64,000 nt of DNA from Neurospora tetrasperma FGSC 2508 (GCF_000213175.1 NW_009799101.1:2853191-2917190); one strand, 5' to 3'; numbered from the stretch's first letter, positions 1 through 13,300 are shown. Numbers and translations are program-made. The notes: generated by a model not told the origin, from the sequence alone.

Positions 1-2292
1 GGAGTGTCCTCGAAGCTCTTCTTTCTTTTGCTGCTTCGTAGAGCTTGCAGCCTCAATACAGTGTGATATTTTTTTGAGGTTGTAGCCATAGTGCTTGTAG
101 GCGCAAAGTGTCCTACTTCTATGTTTTGTTTGTCGAGGCCTCCATGTTTGCCGGTTTGAGCGGTTGGCAAGTGGCTTTTGTATACATATTTACCTGATAA
201 TAGACTTCTTGTCTGCTCGTGAACTAACACTTGTATCAAGCAAGACCTGAGAGGTACATGTTAATGAGATGGGTTTGATTGCAACTTCTACCGACCGGGT
301 TCTCTCCTATTACCCAAAGCCTGAGCTGTGGCTTTCGCTCACAGATGATGTGCTGGCGTGTTTGATACAGTTGACAGAAGTACAAAGTCAGAAGTGCTTC
401 ATAGCAGCCTCCTCAAACATCCCTTGCCAATATCCAAAAGTAGGTATATACTGTGGCTCAAACCTATACATGAATGATCGACAAAACTGCTCAATACAGA
501 TTTTGTGGCCAGGACGACTCCTACCGTCAACGACTCATGTGGCTGCCCCGGTGTTTCAGAGTGTTGTGGACTTTGCATAGCCTGAGAACTACACATCAGC
601 TCAAATGAAGCAAATCTGTCATGCCAAACAATGGTGACCAGGCTAGATAATGCTTCTTATCCAGTACATGCCCTGACTTTCTTTGGCAACGCCGTGGAGA
701 CATTCTTAGTTGTCAAGAAACACAGAGACACGCTTTCTAAAACAACGCCTGTAAGTTGACTTCAAACAGTATGCCATGACTAACACGAAAGACTCGATGT
801 TGGGTGGAAAGTAAGAGACGAGAAATGCGGTAAAATCGTGAAAACGAAGATGAAGAGAGAAACAAATTGCAGAGCTACGCGATAGAGAAGGAAGTCGACT
901 TGCATATTGATCATAATGAAATGGCTCTCCGTGACTTGTTAACTCTACAATAACTGGATCAGTTGATATAGATATTTCAGGTTAACTAACCTACAGCAAA
1001 AAGACATTTGCTGATGACTATCTCTCATTCTTGAAGCGAGGACATTGCCCTGAATGTGGTAAAGGTAATGTATTTTGCAGGTGTATGTCCATCTCCGCCT
1101 CGAAGGGCCACGAGAAGTAAACAAGTGCGTTGAACAGGGGATCCTCAATGCAAGAATTCAGCATCCACTGGCAACTGCTTCAACTGCCGAATGGGACTCG
1201 TCCTAATATAGTTGCTGTTTGAGCTTCGTCACCACAGCGTCCACTCTCTGCCATGACCGTCAAATGCAAACCAACGGGTGAGTCCATCCAGAACCACACT
1301 TGTGGAAACGCATGCAGAGTCGCTGTGACTTGAGGGTGATGCGGTTCAACAGACACGCGAAATCTGTACAACGTCCGACACTTTTGTATGTCATGGCATA
1401 TGAAAGACTTTCCAGAGAATATTTGAAAAGAAGTGAGATATAAGTAGGAGTTGAAGAGAAAAAAAGGTGAAAGGTCCAAGCTGCATATCAAACTGCTCAA
1501 GTGGCCCGTGATGACCCTCTCCAATGTGGCCGTGGTCAAGCACCTGTTGGCAAGCGTTAAACACAGCAACCAAAGAAATTCCTCTCCGAGAAAGACATGA
1601 CGTCCGGTGTCTAACAGCACGACGGCAATGTGTGCCTTCTTCGCATGAAGTCCGTTGACAGGAAGTCCGGGGTTACTTAAGGCAGGTCCGATCTCATAGA
1701 AGGCTGTCACCTCGGCAGGAATGCGTCAACTTGGCATATAAAGCGGTAGCTTCCGTCAGGTGTTTGTGACGGATGTGTTTCCAGTCGTTTGTTTACCTTG
1801 GTGACGATGATGTCTAGTGAGTGGTTGTCGTCGCGACTGCAAACACTCTGCCAAGACTTGCCGGATTGGTAGCAAAGCTCAAACAGGCAAAGTTACGGCG
1901 TGTACGGATCGATACGCACGTCACATTGGTAACAAAGGGCAGGCAGCGTGCAAAGTGGTAGCCCTAACCACCAATAACAGCGGCGCACTGAAATTTCACC
2001 AAAAAGCCAAAACGGCAGTCAAAGTTGGAAGCGGGGAACAGCGGCAAAGAGGGCCAGAGCAGGGCCTTGGAGGGGAGATTTGGTGCAGGTTGGCGGGGCA
2101 CGAGCGTCTCTGTGATCCGTGCCACTGCCACAACCTGGTCCGAGCTCCCTGTGGCCCGGGAGCGATTTGCCAAAATCTTTTACGACACCACAGCGAGCAT
2201 CAGACGTCGTTGTCGCTGTCGTCCGCCCCCCCTACCCAACCCCGTCTAGAAGAAGCGCATTGAGTCAGGCCAACGTCCTGTCAAGCGCAAAG
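1..2292. other. Intergenic region and leader of the Stm1-like gene
   Basis: No gene is supported here. The longest open frame (1180-1710, minus strand) has no ATG near its beginning, is interrupted in every homologous-looking stretch, and is of a length expected by chance. The last few hundred bases before 2293 are the probable promoter and 5' leader of the downstream gene. I see no tRNA, no repeat and no obvious mobile-element relic. Confidence 0.5.
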
Positions 2293-3814
2293 ATGTCGGT
2301 CGCTTCCAAGGTGTGTTTATCTCTCTCCCCGTCAATCTCCGAAGTGGCCGGTTTTACGGTCGGCCGAGAGCTGCGTGCTGTGCAGCGGATATGGATGACC
2401 CGTGGTTGGACCTCGCCGTGAAATGAAACTGAGAGCTTCATTTTTGTTTTCGAGCGAGTCCGCCAACACCGGCTCCTTGCGACAATTTGGGATCCGAAAG
2501 AGGAGGGAGGCTTGAGAATGGGGATCCAGACGCACAGCGAGCAGCAGCCGGCCACCACCGCGAAAATCTAGCGCTCAAGACAGCAAGAAACTAACTGATT
2601 GCGATTTTTTTCTCTACAGAACCTGTTCGATCTGCTCGGTTGGTTGCCCACCCTCCTGTGAAATACGAAACCCACGCGACGGCACACTCGAAATTGGCAG
2701 GGCGAGGAGGAACATTGAAAACCGCAATCCAAGGAACCACCAATACTGACGGATCGATTGTTTTCATCCAGGCAACGACGTGGAGGATAACACCGCTCCC
2801 GCCGCCCCTGCTAAGATCGTCGAGAAGACCTCGACCCACACCACCAAGCGCAACTCCGATGGCGTCGCTCCCAGCAAGACCCCCGCTCAGGGCTCTGGCC
2901 GTCGCTCTAACTTGACCGGCAACGAGGCCGGTATGTTGATCATCCAACATGCTAACCATGGCTACCCTCTCAACTGACATCTTCGGTCCCAGCTTTCCGC
3001 GACCGTAACGCCGGCAGCGACCGCAACCGTGGCAAGCCCACTGAGGAGGGTGCTGCTCGTGGTCCCCGCGGCGGCGCTAACGCCCGCGTCCGCGGTGGTC
3101 GCGGTGGCCGTCACCCCCGTAACACCTCGGATGACCGCCACTCTAAGTCCATCCCCTCGTATGTTCCGGTCAAGCAATTTCTAGCCACAGGCACCTCCGT
3201 CCACTAACACCCTGACTAGCGGATCCGAGAAGCAGGCTGCCCTTTCCTGGGGCGCCACCGAGGGCCAGGCCGAGCTGAAGGATGAGCAGGCCGCCGAGGA
3301 GATCGCCAAGACTGAGCAGAAGGAGGCCACCACCGAGGGTGAGGCCGCCGCTGAGGCTATCCCCGAGGAGGAGGAGGAGAAGCACGTCTCCTACTCTGAG
3401 TACCTCGCCCAGCTCGCTGAGAAGAAGGCCGCTCTCGAGGCCGAGGCCGCCCTCAAGGTCCGCAAGGCCAACGAGGGTGTCGTTGAGGACAAGAAGTGGG
3501 CCAACGCCAAGCCCCTCAAGAAGGATGAGACCGAGGAGTTCATTGCTGGCTCCGCCGGCAAGAAGCAGCGCGAGCGTGAGCGCAAGGTCAAGCAGGTCCT
3601 CGAGATCGACCAGCGTTTCGTCGAGCCCGAGCGTCCCGCTCGTGGTGGTGCTCGCGGCGGCCGTGGTGGTCCCCGTGGCGATGCCGGCCGTGGCCGTGGC
3701 GCTCCCCGCGGTGCTGCCCGTGGTGCTGCCCGTGGCGGTGCCCCCCGCACCGAGAACAAGGCTGCTCCCATCAACCCCAACGATGAGTCTGCCTTCCCCA
3801 GCCTCGGCAACTAA
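2293..3814 (+). CDS. Stm1/SERBP1-family ribosome-associated RGG protein
   Basis: Five exons (2293-2310, 2620-2638, 2772-2930, 2993-3158, 3220-3814) join to a 318-residue protein with every junction in phase. The extreme N-terminus carries the NLFDLLGND motif typical of Stm1-like proteins. The middle matches the HABP4/PAI-RBP1 region (HSKSIPSGSEKQAALSWG, then a long acidic and lysine-rich helix with YSEYLAQLAEKK). The C-terminus is an RGG tract (around residues 265-295) followed by NDESAFPSLGN. Family members bind ribosomes and RNA, clamp inactive 80S ribosomes, and influence TOR signalling and telomeres; that role is inferred here. The first intron is 309 nt, longer than the others, and the first two exons are only 18 and 19 nt. 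Strong codon bias (C-ending codons) fits high expression. The second donor (GTTGGT) is not canonical but is the only one that preserves the motif. Confidence 0.85.
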
Positions 3815-5931
3815 ATGCCTTTCAATATCGGCATAACGACCATACATCGAAGCCAGACTATTCAGTCACACGGCCTCCCCTTTATTTTCTCTTTGAGGCG
3901 GCAATGTCAGAATCAGGATGGCGGCGGTTTGGGATAAAAAAAGCAGCCAGCATGGGGTCGGTGTTCGTCTGTTTGGTTGCATTCACCTTTAGCGGAAAAG
4001 TGGTTTCATGAACACCGGAACCGTGAAAGAGGTTTTCCTTATCTGTCCACCACTTACCGCGGAATCGAACAAAGTAAAACTGTTCAAGCTCGAAAGTTGA
4101 AACTGCGCGCGTTCGTATGACTTGGTTCCTCCCCGTATCTATCCCCTTTCCTTCCTTGCATGAACGTTATACCTAGGATACATTTCTCTTTTTACCCGGT
4201 TCAAACCGCAGACAAAGGATGGGATGGCAACCATCTAGAGGGCAAAAAGACACACACGCTATAGTCTAGGTGGCACTATGACATAGCTCGACCATGGCAA
4301 GGTCGTAAGAATGGACATAAGACAGGCTTGTTTTGGATTAGCACCCAATATGGCATCTGGCAAAAGGCATCAGACAGGGCAGCAATATCAAAACAAGTGT
4401 TTTGGATTCCTCTGGCAAAGGCACAAGCTGACACTGATCCGTGACTTGTATTCAACACTGTGTTGGCTGTTTAAGTGCACTTTTTGATGTCTCACTGGAC
4501 AAGTGAAGTTCTTGCTGCACCGTGATCTTGAACTGACTGGTCGCCATAGGTACATAATAAGATGGAAATCACTGACCTTGATATTGACACACAAGTACTT
4601 GTAGTAGACACTTTCGTTTCCATCTCAAGCTTCGAACTCGGCGGTTCTTACTAACCACCCCTTCACTATCACCTAGGTCCAGGTAAACAGACCACTCTTT
4701 TATGTTCCTTTCTGTCTTGTACAAAACACCCTCTCCCTCACCACCCCATGCTTGCTTATCCATATCACAGCTGCCATACTATACGTAACATGACCTGTAC
4801 TTTCCTCTTCCATGACAACACTATCTACCTTCAATTCCACAAACCTCCAGCCTACCCGCCCACTCCGAGTATGTATATCCTCAACCTCAGCCCCGAGATA
4901 CCCTCCATCATCCACATGCTCCGAGGACATGACACTGCCGGAGAACTCATACTGGCTTTCATATCTCAGACAAGCCAGAATCTGTGAAGGCTTGGACTCT
5001 ATACTCAGTCCGACTTTGCACATCACCCAAGTAAGTGGTGATACACACAATCCATTTGCGAGAGACCCAGTGATGAAGTTTCCTGTTGCTTTCTCATGAT
5101 GGATGATTCTAGATCCTTGAATTCAACTCTGACATTCTGCATCTAGTTACATGCGCGCATCTGTGTGTATGATGCTCTATGTCGGTGGTATGCGCACAAA
5201 CCCTACCTACAAGCTCGTACAGAGTACTTACTTGCACAACAAGCCCTTGCAACTGGTTTTCCAGCGTTGCTCACGGTTATGGGTAGAATGGAAGAGAGTG
5301 GGTTGGTTGATCAGGCTAACTAACGGTTTCTCACCGTGACCACTGGTTGAATACCACTGCAGCAAAGCCCACCAAAATCCTCAAGCCCCATTGCACCTTC
5401 CACCCTACTTGTAGGTACTGCCAGGTGCGTACCTGAAAACCGAAGAACCCGAGTTTCTCGATTAAGGGATTATTCGGTACGCATTCGACCGAGGGCGGGA
5501 ATGTCGTTCTTCAGTTCCCTGGAATAGACTAGGCAGTGATTGAGATTCCGGTAGTTGGGTCGGTGAAAGTCCGCGGCGCACGTCGTGTCACACTATATTA
5601 CCTTTCTCCTTGTCTATTCCCTCTTTTCCCCAGGGATGTGTTTTGCGAACTTGGAGAGTGGAAGGTTTGGTTCTCGGGAGATGCTAGTTTCATATGAAGA
5701 TGGGGAAAGATAGTTGGATGTAGAAACTAGAGAGTGAATCACCATGTCTTTGGAATAGTAGCCATACTTGGTCGCGGCTTCAACGGCAGTCATGCAACAG
5801 TTAACATTTCCTTACGCATAAATAATTCATATTCGCGGCAATAAGCATACATCATAACCATCATCAACGACTTCCACCCTCCCCCTATCCTCGCCCACCT
5901 GGATCACACAACCTTACAACCACCAAAACAC
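3815..5931. other. Intergenic region between the Stm1-like gene and the MFS gene
   Basis: This holds the 3' flanks of two convergent genes (Stm1-like on the plus strand, the transporter on the minus strand). Small open frames at 4700-5050 (minus) and 4748-5099 (plus) overlap each other, show no family motif and are chance-sized. A 16-base stretch at 5551-5566 resembles part of 5S rRNA but has no matching flanks. No gene is supported. Confidence 0.5.
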
Positions 5932-7840
5932 TCAAAAGCCACTCGGCACCTGATGCCCATAGATCACTACTCCCCCCCTCTTCCTCTTAAACCCAAACCT
6001 TCCCGCATCAATCCCCAAACTAACCACCAACCAAACTACATTGAACCCAGCCATCATATAGAACGGCGTCCCCGTGCTCCACACATCGAACCCGTACCCG
6101 CCCGCCTTCGTCAATAACAAGATGGCCGCGCCTCCGCACCACGAGTAGACTCCCGCCACGGACCCCTTCAGCCTTACTCTCGACACCGTATCCTCCGGCA
6201 AAGCTCCTGGATTTTCTAAAAGGGGTGCCGTCTCGTTCCGGCCATCAGCCGGTTCAGTTACAGTAGCTACTTCGCTGTCCCTGTCAACGCGGTGCGGATG
6301 CGTGATCACGTTGACTACGTCCACCTTCAGCACGCCTCGTCCTAGCGAGCCCAAGCTGCAGACAATGGCGCCGATTTGGCTAATGCCGATAAGTGCAGCG
6401 AGGAAGAAGACGACAGGACTGCCGCCCCGCCCATCCTTGTCTTTATACTCGGGGCTTTTAAGTTGAGGGAAGGCAATGTAGCCGGCGATGCCGAAGGTGG
6501 TAGCTACGATAATAGGGTAGTTGACTTTGTTCTGCTTGGTGAACTTGCGGCTAGAGAGGTAGCCAAAAAGAGGAGCGCAGAGGAGACCCATTAGTTGGGC
6601 GACGCCCGTGAGGATAGAGGAGAGGATGTAAGCCTGGCGGCATTCCTTTTTCAGCTCTGGGGAAGGGTCGTTGGGCGAGCCTTGGCAGAAGCCGTTGCGG
6701 ATGAAGAAGGCGTTGATGAAGAGGGGCATGAAGAGCGAGATTGCGACGGTGGAGGCGCGGGCAACGAAGCCGCCTAGGTAGCCGAGGGCGATGTCGGAGT
6801 CGGTGAGGCCGAGCCGGATGGAGTCGCGGAGGAGGTGCAGGTAGGGGTAGACTTGTTTGGAGGAGTAAGGTGCTGAGTGGTCGTCGGTTCGGCGCTTGAG
6901 TCCGAAGAGGGTCCGGAATCCTTTGCCTTCTTCACCCTTGATGCCGCGGAGACCGAAGAAGACGAAGATGGCGACGAGGAAGGAGACGAGGCCGACGACG
7001 TAGTAACTGTACTGGACGGCTTGACCAACAGTGACGCCTTCGATGTGTCCAAACCGTGCCGGTAGAGGGAGGAAGAGCGAAAGAGCGACGAGGGCACCGC
7101 ACCCTGTGAAGAGCCCTACGTAGCCAGCCAGCGCGGACGGCTTCCCACGTCCTTCGGGTTTCCCTTGGGTGCCATCAAATCTGAAGCCAGCTTCGGAGGT
7201 GCTGTGATCGCGGAACCGATCAGGGGTAATGGTAACCTCAGAAGCCACTGACGGTGTTATGCTATGCCTTGGGTTCAGAGGGGGGTTCTCGACAACATCT
7301 GTTTGCGCCTGAGTCTCGTCGGACAACGAAGGGAGGATTGCCGTAACCATGGTCGCCCTTTGTCACCAATGATGATTAGCTTTTGTCGTGGAACGCCGTG
7401 CTGAACATTACTTACGCAGCGGTAGCTCCAACAGCAAAGAGGATCCTCGCCAATAGCAACTGCGGGTATACATTCGTTGCCTGAACAAACACTAGCAGCG
7501 AGAGTCCAATAATTGCATAGCCAGTGACGGCAACATGTCTTACCCCGACACGATCAGACACCAGACCCCAGATAGGGCAGGCGATCAAGGCGACAATTTC
7601 ATCAACGAAGCCGAGGGTACCGACGATGTCACCGACGCCATGCTTGACGCCGATCAAGTCGGTGATGACAAAGGAGACGCTGCTGTTGAGGAAGACGAGG
7701 AAGGAAATGCTGAAGAGGCAGATGCCCAAGAGGTAGGTCAGGGCTTGGAGAGGGGTCGTCGATGAGGAGAATGGGAGATGGCGGAGGAGAAAGGCACCGA
7801 AGTCGAAGGGCTGGCCGGGTCGGCCATCGGTTGGAGCCAT
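5932..7840 (-). CDS. Major facilitator superfamily transporter
   Basis: Two exons on the minus strand (7840-7416 and 7357-5932) join through a 58-nt intron with a GTAAGT donor to give 616 residues. The N-terminal half has a short cytosolic lead, a hydrophobic first helix (LTYLLGICLFSISFLVFL), and MFS motif A in the loop after helix 2 (GLVSDRVGVRHV, roughly residues 95-106). Helix 4 (LLLARILFAVGATAA) spans the splice junction. A hydrophilic insertion of some 70 residues follows before helix 5 (AGYVGLFTGCGALVALSLFL). The remaining helices include FLVAIFVFFGL, ILTGVAQLMGLLCAPLFGYLS and VVFFLAALIGISQIGAIV. The arrangement fits the fungal MFS branch that includes yeast Ycr023c, whose substrate is not established, so none is proposed. 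The 5' end faces the sideroflexin gene across a 1.1-kb region. Confidence 0.82.
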
Positions 7841-8976
7841 TGTGTGGGTTCTTTGATATGGTCTGTTTTGGTGTTTAGTCTAAGTGCTGGGATTCCTATC
7901 TGGGCTGGCTAAGCAACCTAAGAGTGTTGATGGTTCGTCGATGTGTTTTGCTTCACATCGGTTCAATGTCTCACGGTTTGTGTAGTCGTATTCTTCGAGG
8001 AAACGAAGCTTACAACGGCACTGATGGAAGTTCAAGCATCTATCAAACAAATGTGGAATCACGAGTTATCGTTTGCAACAAGGGAAGAAAGAGGTCGGAA
8101 GGGAGAAGAGTGGAAGCAGCATCGCGGAAACTGATGACGGCGCTGGCGTCAGTTACGCCCATCCAAGGAATCATCGACCGGGGAACACGGCCAATCAGAA
8201 GAGCCCAATCCCGATTTACATATGTACACTACAACCCTGTCGCTATCAGGGCATTTGGCTCGTGCAACCCTCGTGCAACCCTTGGGTTCAGTTTTGGACC
8301 GCGTCTGGCCGCCGCGCTGCGACATCTGCCCGCCCCGCAATCCGGTTCAGAGCCCCTCCTCCGCCGGTGTTCGTCTTTTTTCCCCCATCAACTTCTGGCC
8401 TCGGGGCAAAACGACATGAAATGGCATGAATTGGCTACTTACGGTGCCAGATCCAGAATCCCGTCTGACTGTCTCTCGTCTTGTGTAGGTCATTTCCTCA
8501 TACTACTCAGTAGTCCGCCCAGTCAGCCAGTACACATGCATTGTAGTGTACAAAAATGCAGGCGGGACAGTGATACGGCACATCATCTGGGGTCCCGTTC
8601 CGGGGTCCTGAATCGAGACCGGGATACCTGGCCGTCCCCGAGATCGGGATCCGCTTTATTTTTGCCGCGACCGGGGAAAGATAACAAAACCCTCTTGTCG
8701 AAGGAGAGTCGATGGTTTGTTTCAAGCAGGAGTCATACACCGCTTTGCTTTTATTTCCATTTCGGTCTTCGTTCTTTACTACTTTTCTCTTTTCTTGTTT
8801 TCAAGTTTGTTTTGTTTGTCTGTTTGTTTGTTCTTCTCCGACAGCGTCGCCGTCAACCCGCCCGTCAGACAAGACACAAAGGTGTTGTTCTCGTCGCAAA
8901 GAGAGCGCACTATTCACGCCACTAAACACTCCTTGACAAAACACCATCCCCAACTCATCCCAGAACACAAACCACC
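7841..8976. promoter_or_regulatory. Divergent promoter region of the MFS and sideroflexin genes
   Basis: The two flanking genes are transcribed away from each other, so both promoters must lie here. The right half is pyrimidine-rich (8740-8850), as is common in fungal 5' leaders. The region also contains an unexpectedly long ATG-initiated open frame, listed separately. No TATA box or operator could be assigned with confidence. Confidence 0.55.
7930..8925 (+). other. Uncharacterised 331-codon open reading frame
   Basis: An ATG at 7930 opens a frame of 331 codons that ends 52 nt before the sideroflexin start. I recognise no domain. The product would be basic and Ser/Arg-rich, with one hydrophobic segment near the C-terminus (SLLLFSFLVFKFVLFVCLFVLL is within its last 60 residues, encoded about 8780-8850). 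The codon and residue pattern looks less protein-like than that of its neighbours, and it fills the divergent promoter region. It may be a chance frame helped by a pyrimidine-rich strand, an orphan gene, or the translated part of a longer leader. Confidence 0.2.
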
Positions 8977-10387
8977 ATGTCCGCCTCTCTGCCCGGCGCA
9001 CGCGCGCTTCCCGACTCGCAGTATGACTTGAGCACCTACTGGGGCCGCGTCAGGCATACCGCTGGCCTTACCGATCCGAGGTGAGCATAACCGCAACTAA
9101 ACTGGGGATGGGACTACAAGGAGGGAGGGAGGAGGGACCGGAAGAGGGGGCCGTATATGCTGCTTAGATGACGCATTTGCGACCTCCTATTGGCGCAAAC
9201 TTTGGAGCAATGAAGGGCTGGATTCAGGACGGGACAAAGCATGTTTTGCTAACGTGCGCGCCATATTCGCAGGACGCTTCTCGTTGGCAATGCCGGTCTC
9301 GAGCAAGCCAAGCAGCTCCTCGTCTCCTACAAGCAGGGACAGATCAAGTCCATGACGCCCGACTTGTGGCAGGCCAAGAAGCTCGTCGACTCTACTCTCC
9401 ATCCCGGTATGCTTCATCCGCCGACATACTCCTGAACGCATACCGTTGCGCACCGCTGCGTCGACATACCTGTAACCTAAGTCATTAGGAGGGGAAAAGA
9501 CACGTAGGCTTACAAAAATGACACAGATACCGGAGAAAAGGTCTTTCTCCCCTTCCGCATGTCCTGCTTCGTCCTTTCCAACTTGGTCGTAACAGCCGGC
9601 ATGTTGACCCCTGGCCTTGGTGTAAGTTGAAAACACTTCCCCTTCCCTACCTCCTTCTCCCTACATCTTCCTTTTGCTAACTCTTTTCCACAACCAGAAC
9701 CGCGGCACCATCGCCTGGCAAGTAGCCAACCAATCCCTCAACGTTGCCATCAACTACTCCAACGCCAACAAGTCTTCGCCCCTCAGCTGGTCCAAGATCG
9801 CCCAGTCCTACTTCCTTGCCGTCGGCGCCTCCTGCGGCGTGGCCGTCGGTCTCAACAGCGTTGTCCCGCGCCTCAAGTCGCTGGCGCCCTCGACCCGTTT
9901 GATTCTCAGTCGTCTGGTTCCGTTTGCCGCCGTCGCCTCGGCCGGTGCTCTCAACGTCTTCCTCATGCGCGGCGAGGAGATGCGTACGGGCATTGACGTG
10001 TACCCGGTCCTGTCGGCCGCCGACAAGGCCAAGCTGGTTGCGGAGGGCAAGGGCGAAGGAGACGTGGAGAGCCTGGGTAAGAGCAAGAAGGCGGCGACGA
10101 TTGCCGTGGCGGAGACGGCCGTCAGCAGAGTGCTCAACAGCAGCCCGATCATGGTTATCCCCCCTCTTGTGCTGGTCAGGCTCCAGGCTACCCAATGGTT
10201 GAAGAGGAACCCGAGGTACACGACCCCGATTAACCTCGGTCTGATCTTGGTGACCAGCTATGCCGTGTTGCCGTTGGCGCTGGCGGCGTTCCCCCAGATG
10301 CAGAAGATCGAGGCGGATAGGCTGGAGGGAGAGTTCAAGGGTCGTGGTGGTCAGGATGGCTTGGTTGTTTTCAACCGTGGTATCTAA
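8977..10387 (+). CDS. Sideroflexin (mitochondrial serine/amino-acid carrier family)
   Basis: Four exons (8977-9080, 9273-9406, 9527-9621, 9698-10387) give 340 residues; the yeast relative Fsf1 is of similar length. The family signature HPDTGEK followed by VFLPFRMS is formed exactly across the second intron (about residue 78 on), which confirms the splice sites. Other hallmarks are the N-terminal TYWGRVRHTAGLTDPR, the LGNRGTIAWQ-type segment leading to LNVAINYSNAN (family form N-Q-S-x-N-x-x-x-N-Y-x-N), and the C-terminal PINLGLILVTSYAVLPLALAAFPQ. Sideroflexins sit in the mitochondrial inner membrane with about five helices; human SFXN1 imports serine for one-carbon metabolism. Introns 1 and 3 carry clear GCTAAC branch points. 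The serine substrate is inferred from the family. Confidence 0.93.
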
Positions 10388-13300
10388 GAGGCGGCGAAGG
10401 GGAGCGGGCGGGTTCTGGTGGGATGGGTTAGTTCCCTCTGTCTTGAAGATGGAGAACCGTGGAGAAGTGTGCACACAATGGGCGGCATAGCCTTGGAGTT
10501 TTCTTGTTCATATGGCAGCGGCAGCGGCGAAAGACGGCGGCGATATCCTGAAAAGCTATGTTGATTTGGTCAGTTTTTTTTTTCTGCTTCCTTGCCTCTG
10601 CCCTTCTCCGTCTGGTTGTGTTGTTCTCTCTTTTGCATTGTGGGTTTCTTCGCGTTGCTTCTGTTTCCCTTTGCTTGATGTCATAGCAATGGCCTTTTGG
10701 TCATCAAGAGGTGAGTCCTACAACCTCCTCCTCCGTGCCCCAAGATACTAGTTGCGGACCCGTTGGCCAGGCATCTTTTTGACAGCCCTCGGATGTTCCC
10801 CCTTGGGTTCGGTTTCGTGGAGTTTGATCACTACAGGTATGCATGTCCAATACCGCTACAAGCTGACAATGCTTATAGCACCGGATGCAGCTGGGGCAGA
10901 GTCCAGGGCTTTACCTAGGGTCCGGCACCCGTACGCTACCTAACCTCATTCTCCTATTTCCATGACGCACACTTACAAAGGCCGTCACCCTCAAAAGAAA
11001 GCAACTTTTTCTTCGGAGCCTCTCCAACAATCTTTCCGCAGTGCCTTCTTATCATTTCGATTTACTTTTCCCGAAAGCAATGGGCATTATCTCATCCGGT
11101 TACCGGCTGGTTTTCACCGAGGCTCGGCTTACCTTGCTATGACTGCTCTTCAAACTTGGTCAATGGTCACTGAGTAGCTCCTTGCCTCCGCCTTGACCCA
11201 GTAATGCTCTGTATCACCTCACCTGATGTTACTCCTCTTCTCTTTACAAGCTACAAGTTGTGCTTCGTGGCACTGCTTGGTTACTTGACACTGCTTGACA
11301 TGCTTTTGTCGTGCTTCAGTCAGCTTCTTGCTTCATCGTCTCGTCGTTGCAAAGTTGGGCCTGCGGCCCGGGCAGGTTAAAGTGTTAACGGTTTTGGTTG
11401 GCCTTGGTCGTGTCATCGATAAGCTATCCCGGCGCCAGGTGGCGCTGTCCAACCGAGTGGTAATGCCCCTGAGATGCCGCAGGTTAGGCCAAGCTGGCAT
11501 TCTTCTTCAAATTTCCTGTTTGTAAAATCTTGAAACATCATGGTGGTGGTCGACCTTCGTGGTTCATCAACCGTCGAATGAAGGGCCTGTAGTCGGCAAG
11601 GCCCTGGAATTGATCTGGAGCTATACCGACCATCTGCGAGTGCCGCTGAGCTACAGCAGCAAGTTTTGTTGAGCATCTTCACAAATCCCCTTTTACAACT
11701 GCCATGGCTGTTGAATTTCGTGTTATAGCCACCACGGATGGTCATTGACTTGACCTGGCCTTGGGCCTTGACTTACATCGCAACCGGGCTTGGACCTGAA
11801 CCTGAACCTGGACCTGGTAAAATCTAGTCTTTGGCCTTGGATCTAGAGGCTTGCGTGACTTGAAACAAGTCATCGTGGACCATCTTTTCCTGGTCGATTT
11901 GATTTTCCTCAGCAAGAACAGGGCCGCAAGCTTCAAGGTGTAGGAGATGGCTCTAGTTTTCACTTATACTTAGCGACCTAGTTCTATGGTCCTTACTACT
12001 TGTCGTTCAGCCTCTTTGCTGTTCATGACCTTAGCTTTTGTTTCCCGTTGACACGAATTGTATCACAAGCCTGCATGTTGTATTCTTCTAGCAGGATATG
12101 GTGCTTGATGTCGTCGACACGAGAACATAAGCCAAAGGAGCAAGTGAAGTGCAAGGACACACTTTTCCGTTTCACCGGCCTGAAGAGTACCGATATCATC
12201 GGAGATAGAAAGCAGGGGGCGGTAAGCGCGGCACGGACATAGAGGCATAGGTTTTTCTTTTTGCCACTTCCTGCAAGGACATGTCTTCCGAAACCGGGAT
12301 TGACGAAGAGCTTTACTATGAAAAGAACAGTTCTCTCAACTGAAAAGACTTGCAGAGGCATGGGAGAAACCTGGCTGTGGATACGCATTTGCATCATAAG
12401 GCAACTAAACGCGACGCTTGGCCATCCATCGCCTTGGATCATTCATTATCTTCGTCCGCAAAATCGTCCAACTTGCAAGCTGAAGTCCAGTGAGAGGGAA
12501 GAGGTCTAGCCCATATGGCCAAGTCCGCCGCAAAATCTAAGAAATGCACGCATGAATAGAGCCTTTGAGAAACCAAGTCACGACCAAACCAGCCAGGAGG
12601 CCGGTAGAATAGTTCAAAATGGTTGTAACGGCTAGATTCCCAACAAGCAGGTCAATGGTGTGTGAAAGTTCCGAAATCACGACCAGCAACGTTAGTGTAC
12701 AGAGAACTTAAAAGAGAGATATAGTGCCCATCCCCTAACATTTTTCTTCCAAAACATGTTCAACTTTCACACTAATGAACAACACCACAGCTAGTAATAG
12801 AGATAAGGGAGACAAATGAATATCATTGTTGACCAATGTATCACCTGATTCCGGACTTTTAATTGCTTCTTGCAACGGAAAGGTTGTTTTGTAGCCGAGT
12901 TCTAATCCCGAGTTTTGCTTGTTAAGAGTGTGGGAAGTGGAGGAAGGGTGTGGGAAGTGATTGGAGGAGCTGCAGACGCACTTCGCACAAGAACTTTGAA
13001 TGCCCGTCTCGGAGAACATGCATTAACGATACATGACGGTACCGACAAGTTCAAGTGACCGAAAAGTCAACCTTTTGGCAGGCAAACTACAGCCACGGGA
13101 CGTGCCGTGTGCACTTGCAGGGAAAGAGCATTGGCTCCGGCGTTAGCCCTTCGTAATTTTGCTGATACATACATCTTGCAGGTACAATACTCCCGTGACG
13201 CCATTGCACTTTCAGAACGTGAACATCTTTATTACGCACCAAACTCAGATTTCAAAAGTCACATCGCTGGATCTCTTTTGATACTGGTGACCTACATAGC

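Noticed and set aside
1180-1710. 176-codon minus-strand frame
   Set aside because: It has no ATG near its start, shows no motif and is of a length expected by chance in this much sequence.
3170-3847. 225-codon Leu/Gly-rich minus-strand frame
   Set aside because: Antisense of the biased last exon of the Stm1-like gene.
4700-5099. Small overlapping frames on both strands
   Set aside because: Both strands are open at once, with no motif or splice signal that favours one.
5551-5566. 16-base stretch like the 3' part of fungal 5S rRNA
   Set aside because: Flanking sequence does not match 5S rRNA on either side and no 120-base gene can be drawn; it is too short to call a relic.
9677-10474. 265-codon minus-strand frame
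   Set aside because: It lies opposite the last exon of the sideroflexin gene, whose C-ending codon bias removes antisense stops.
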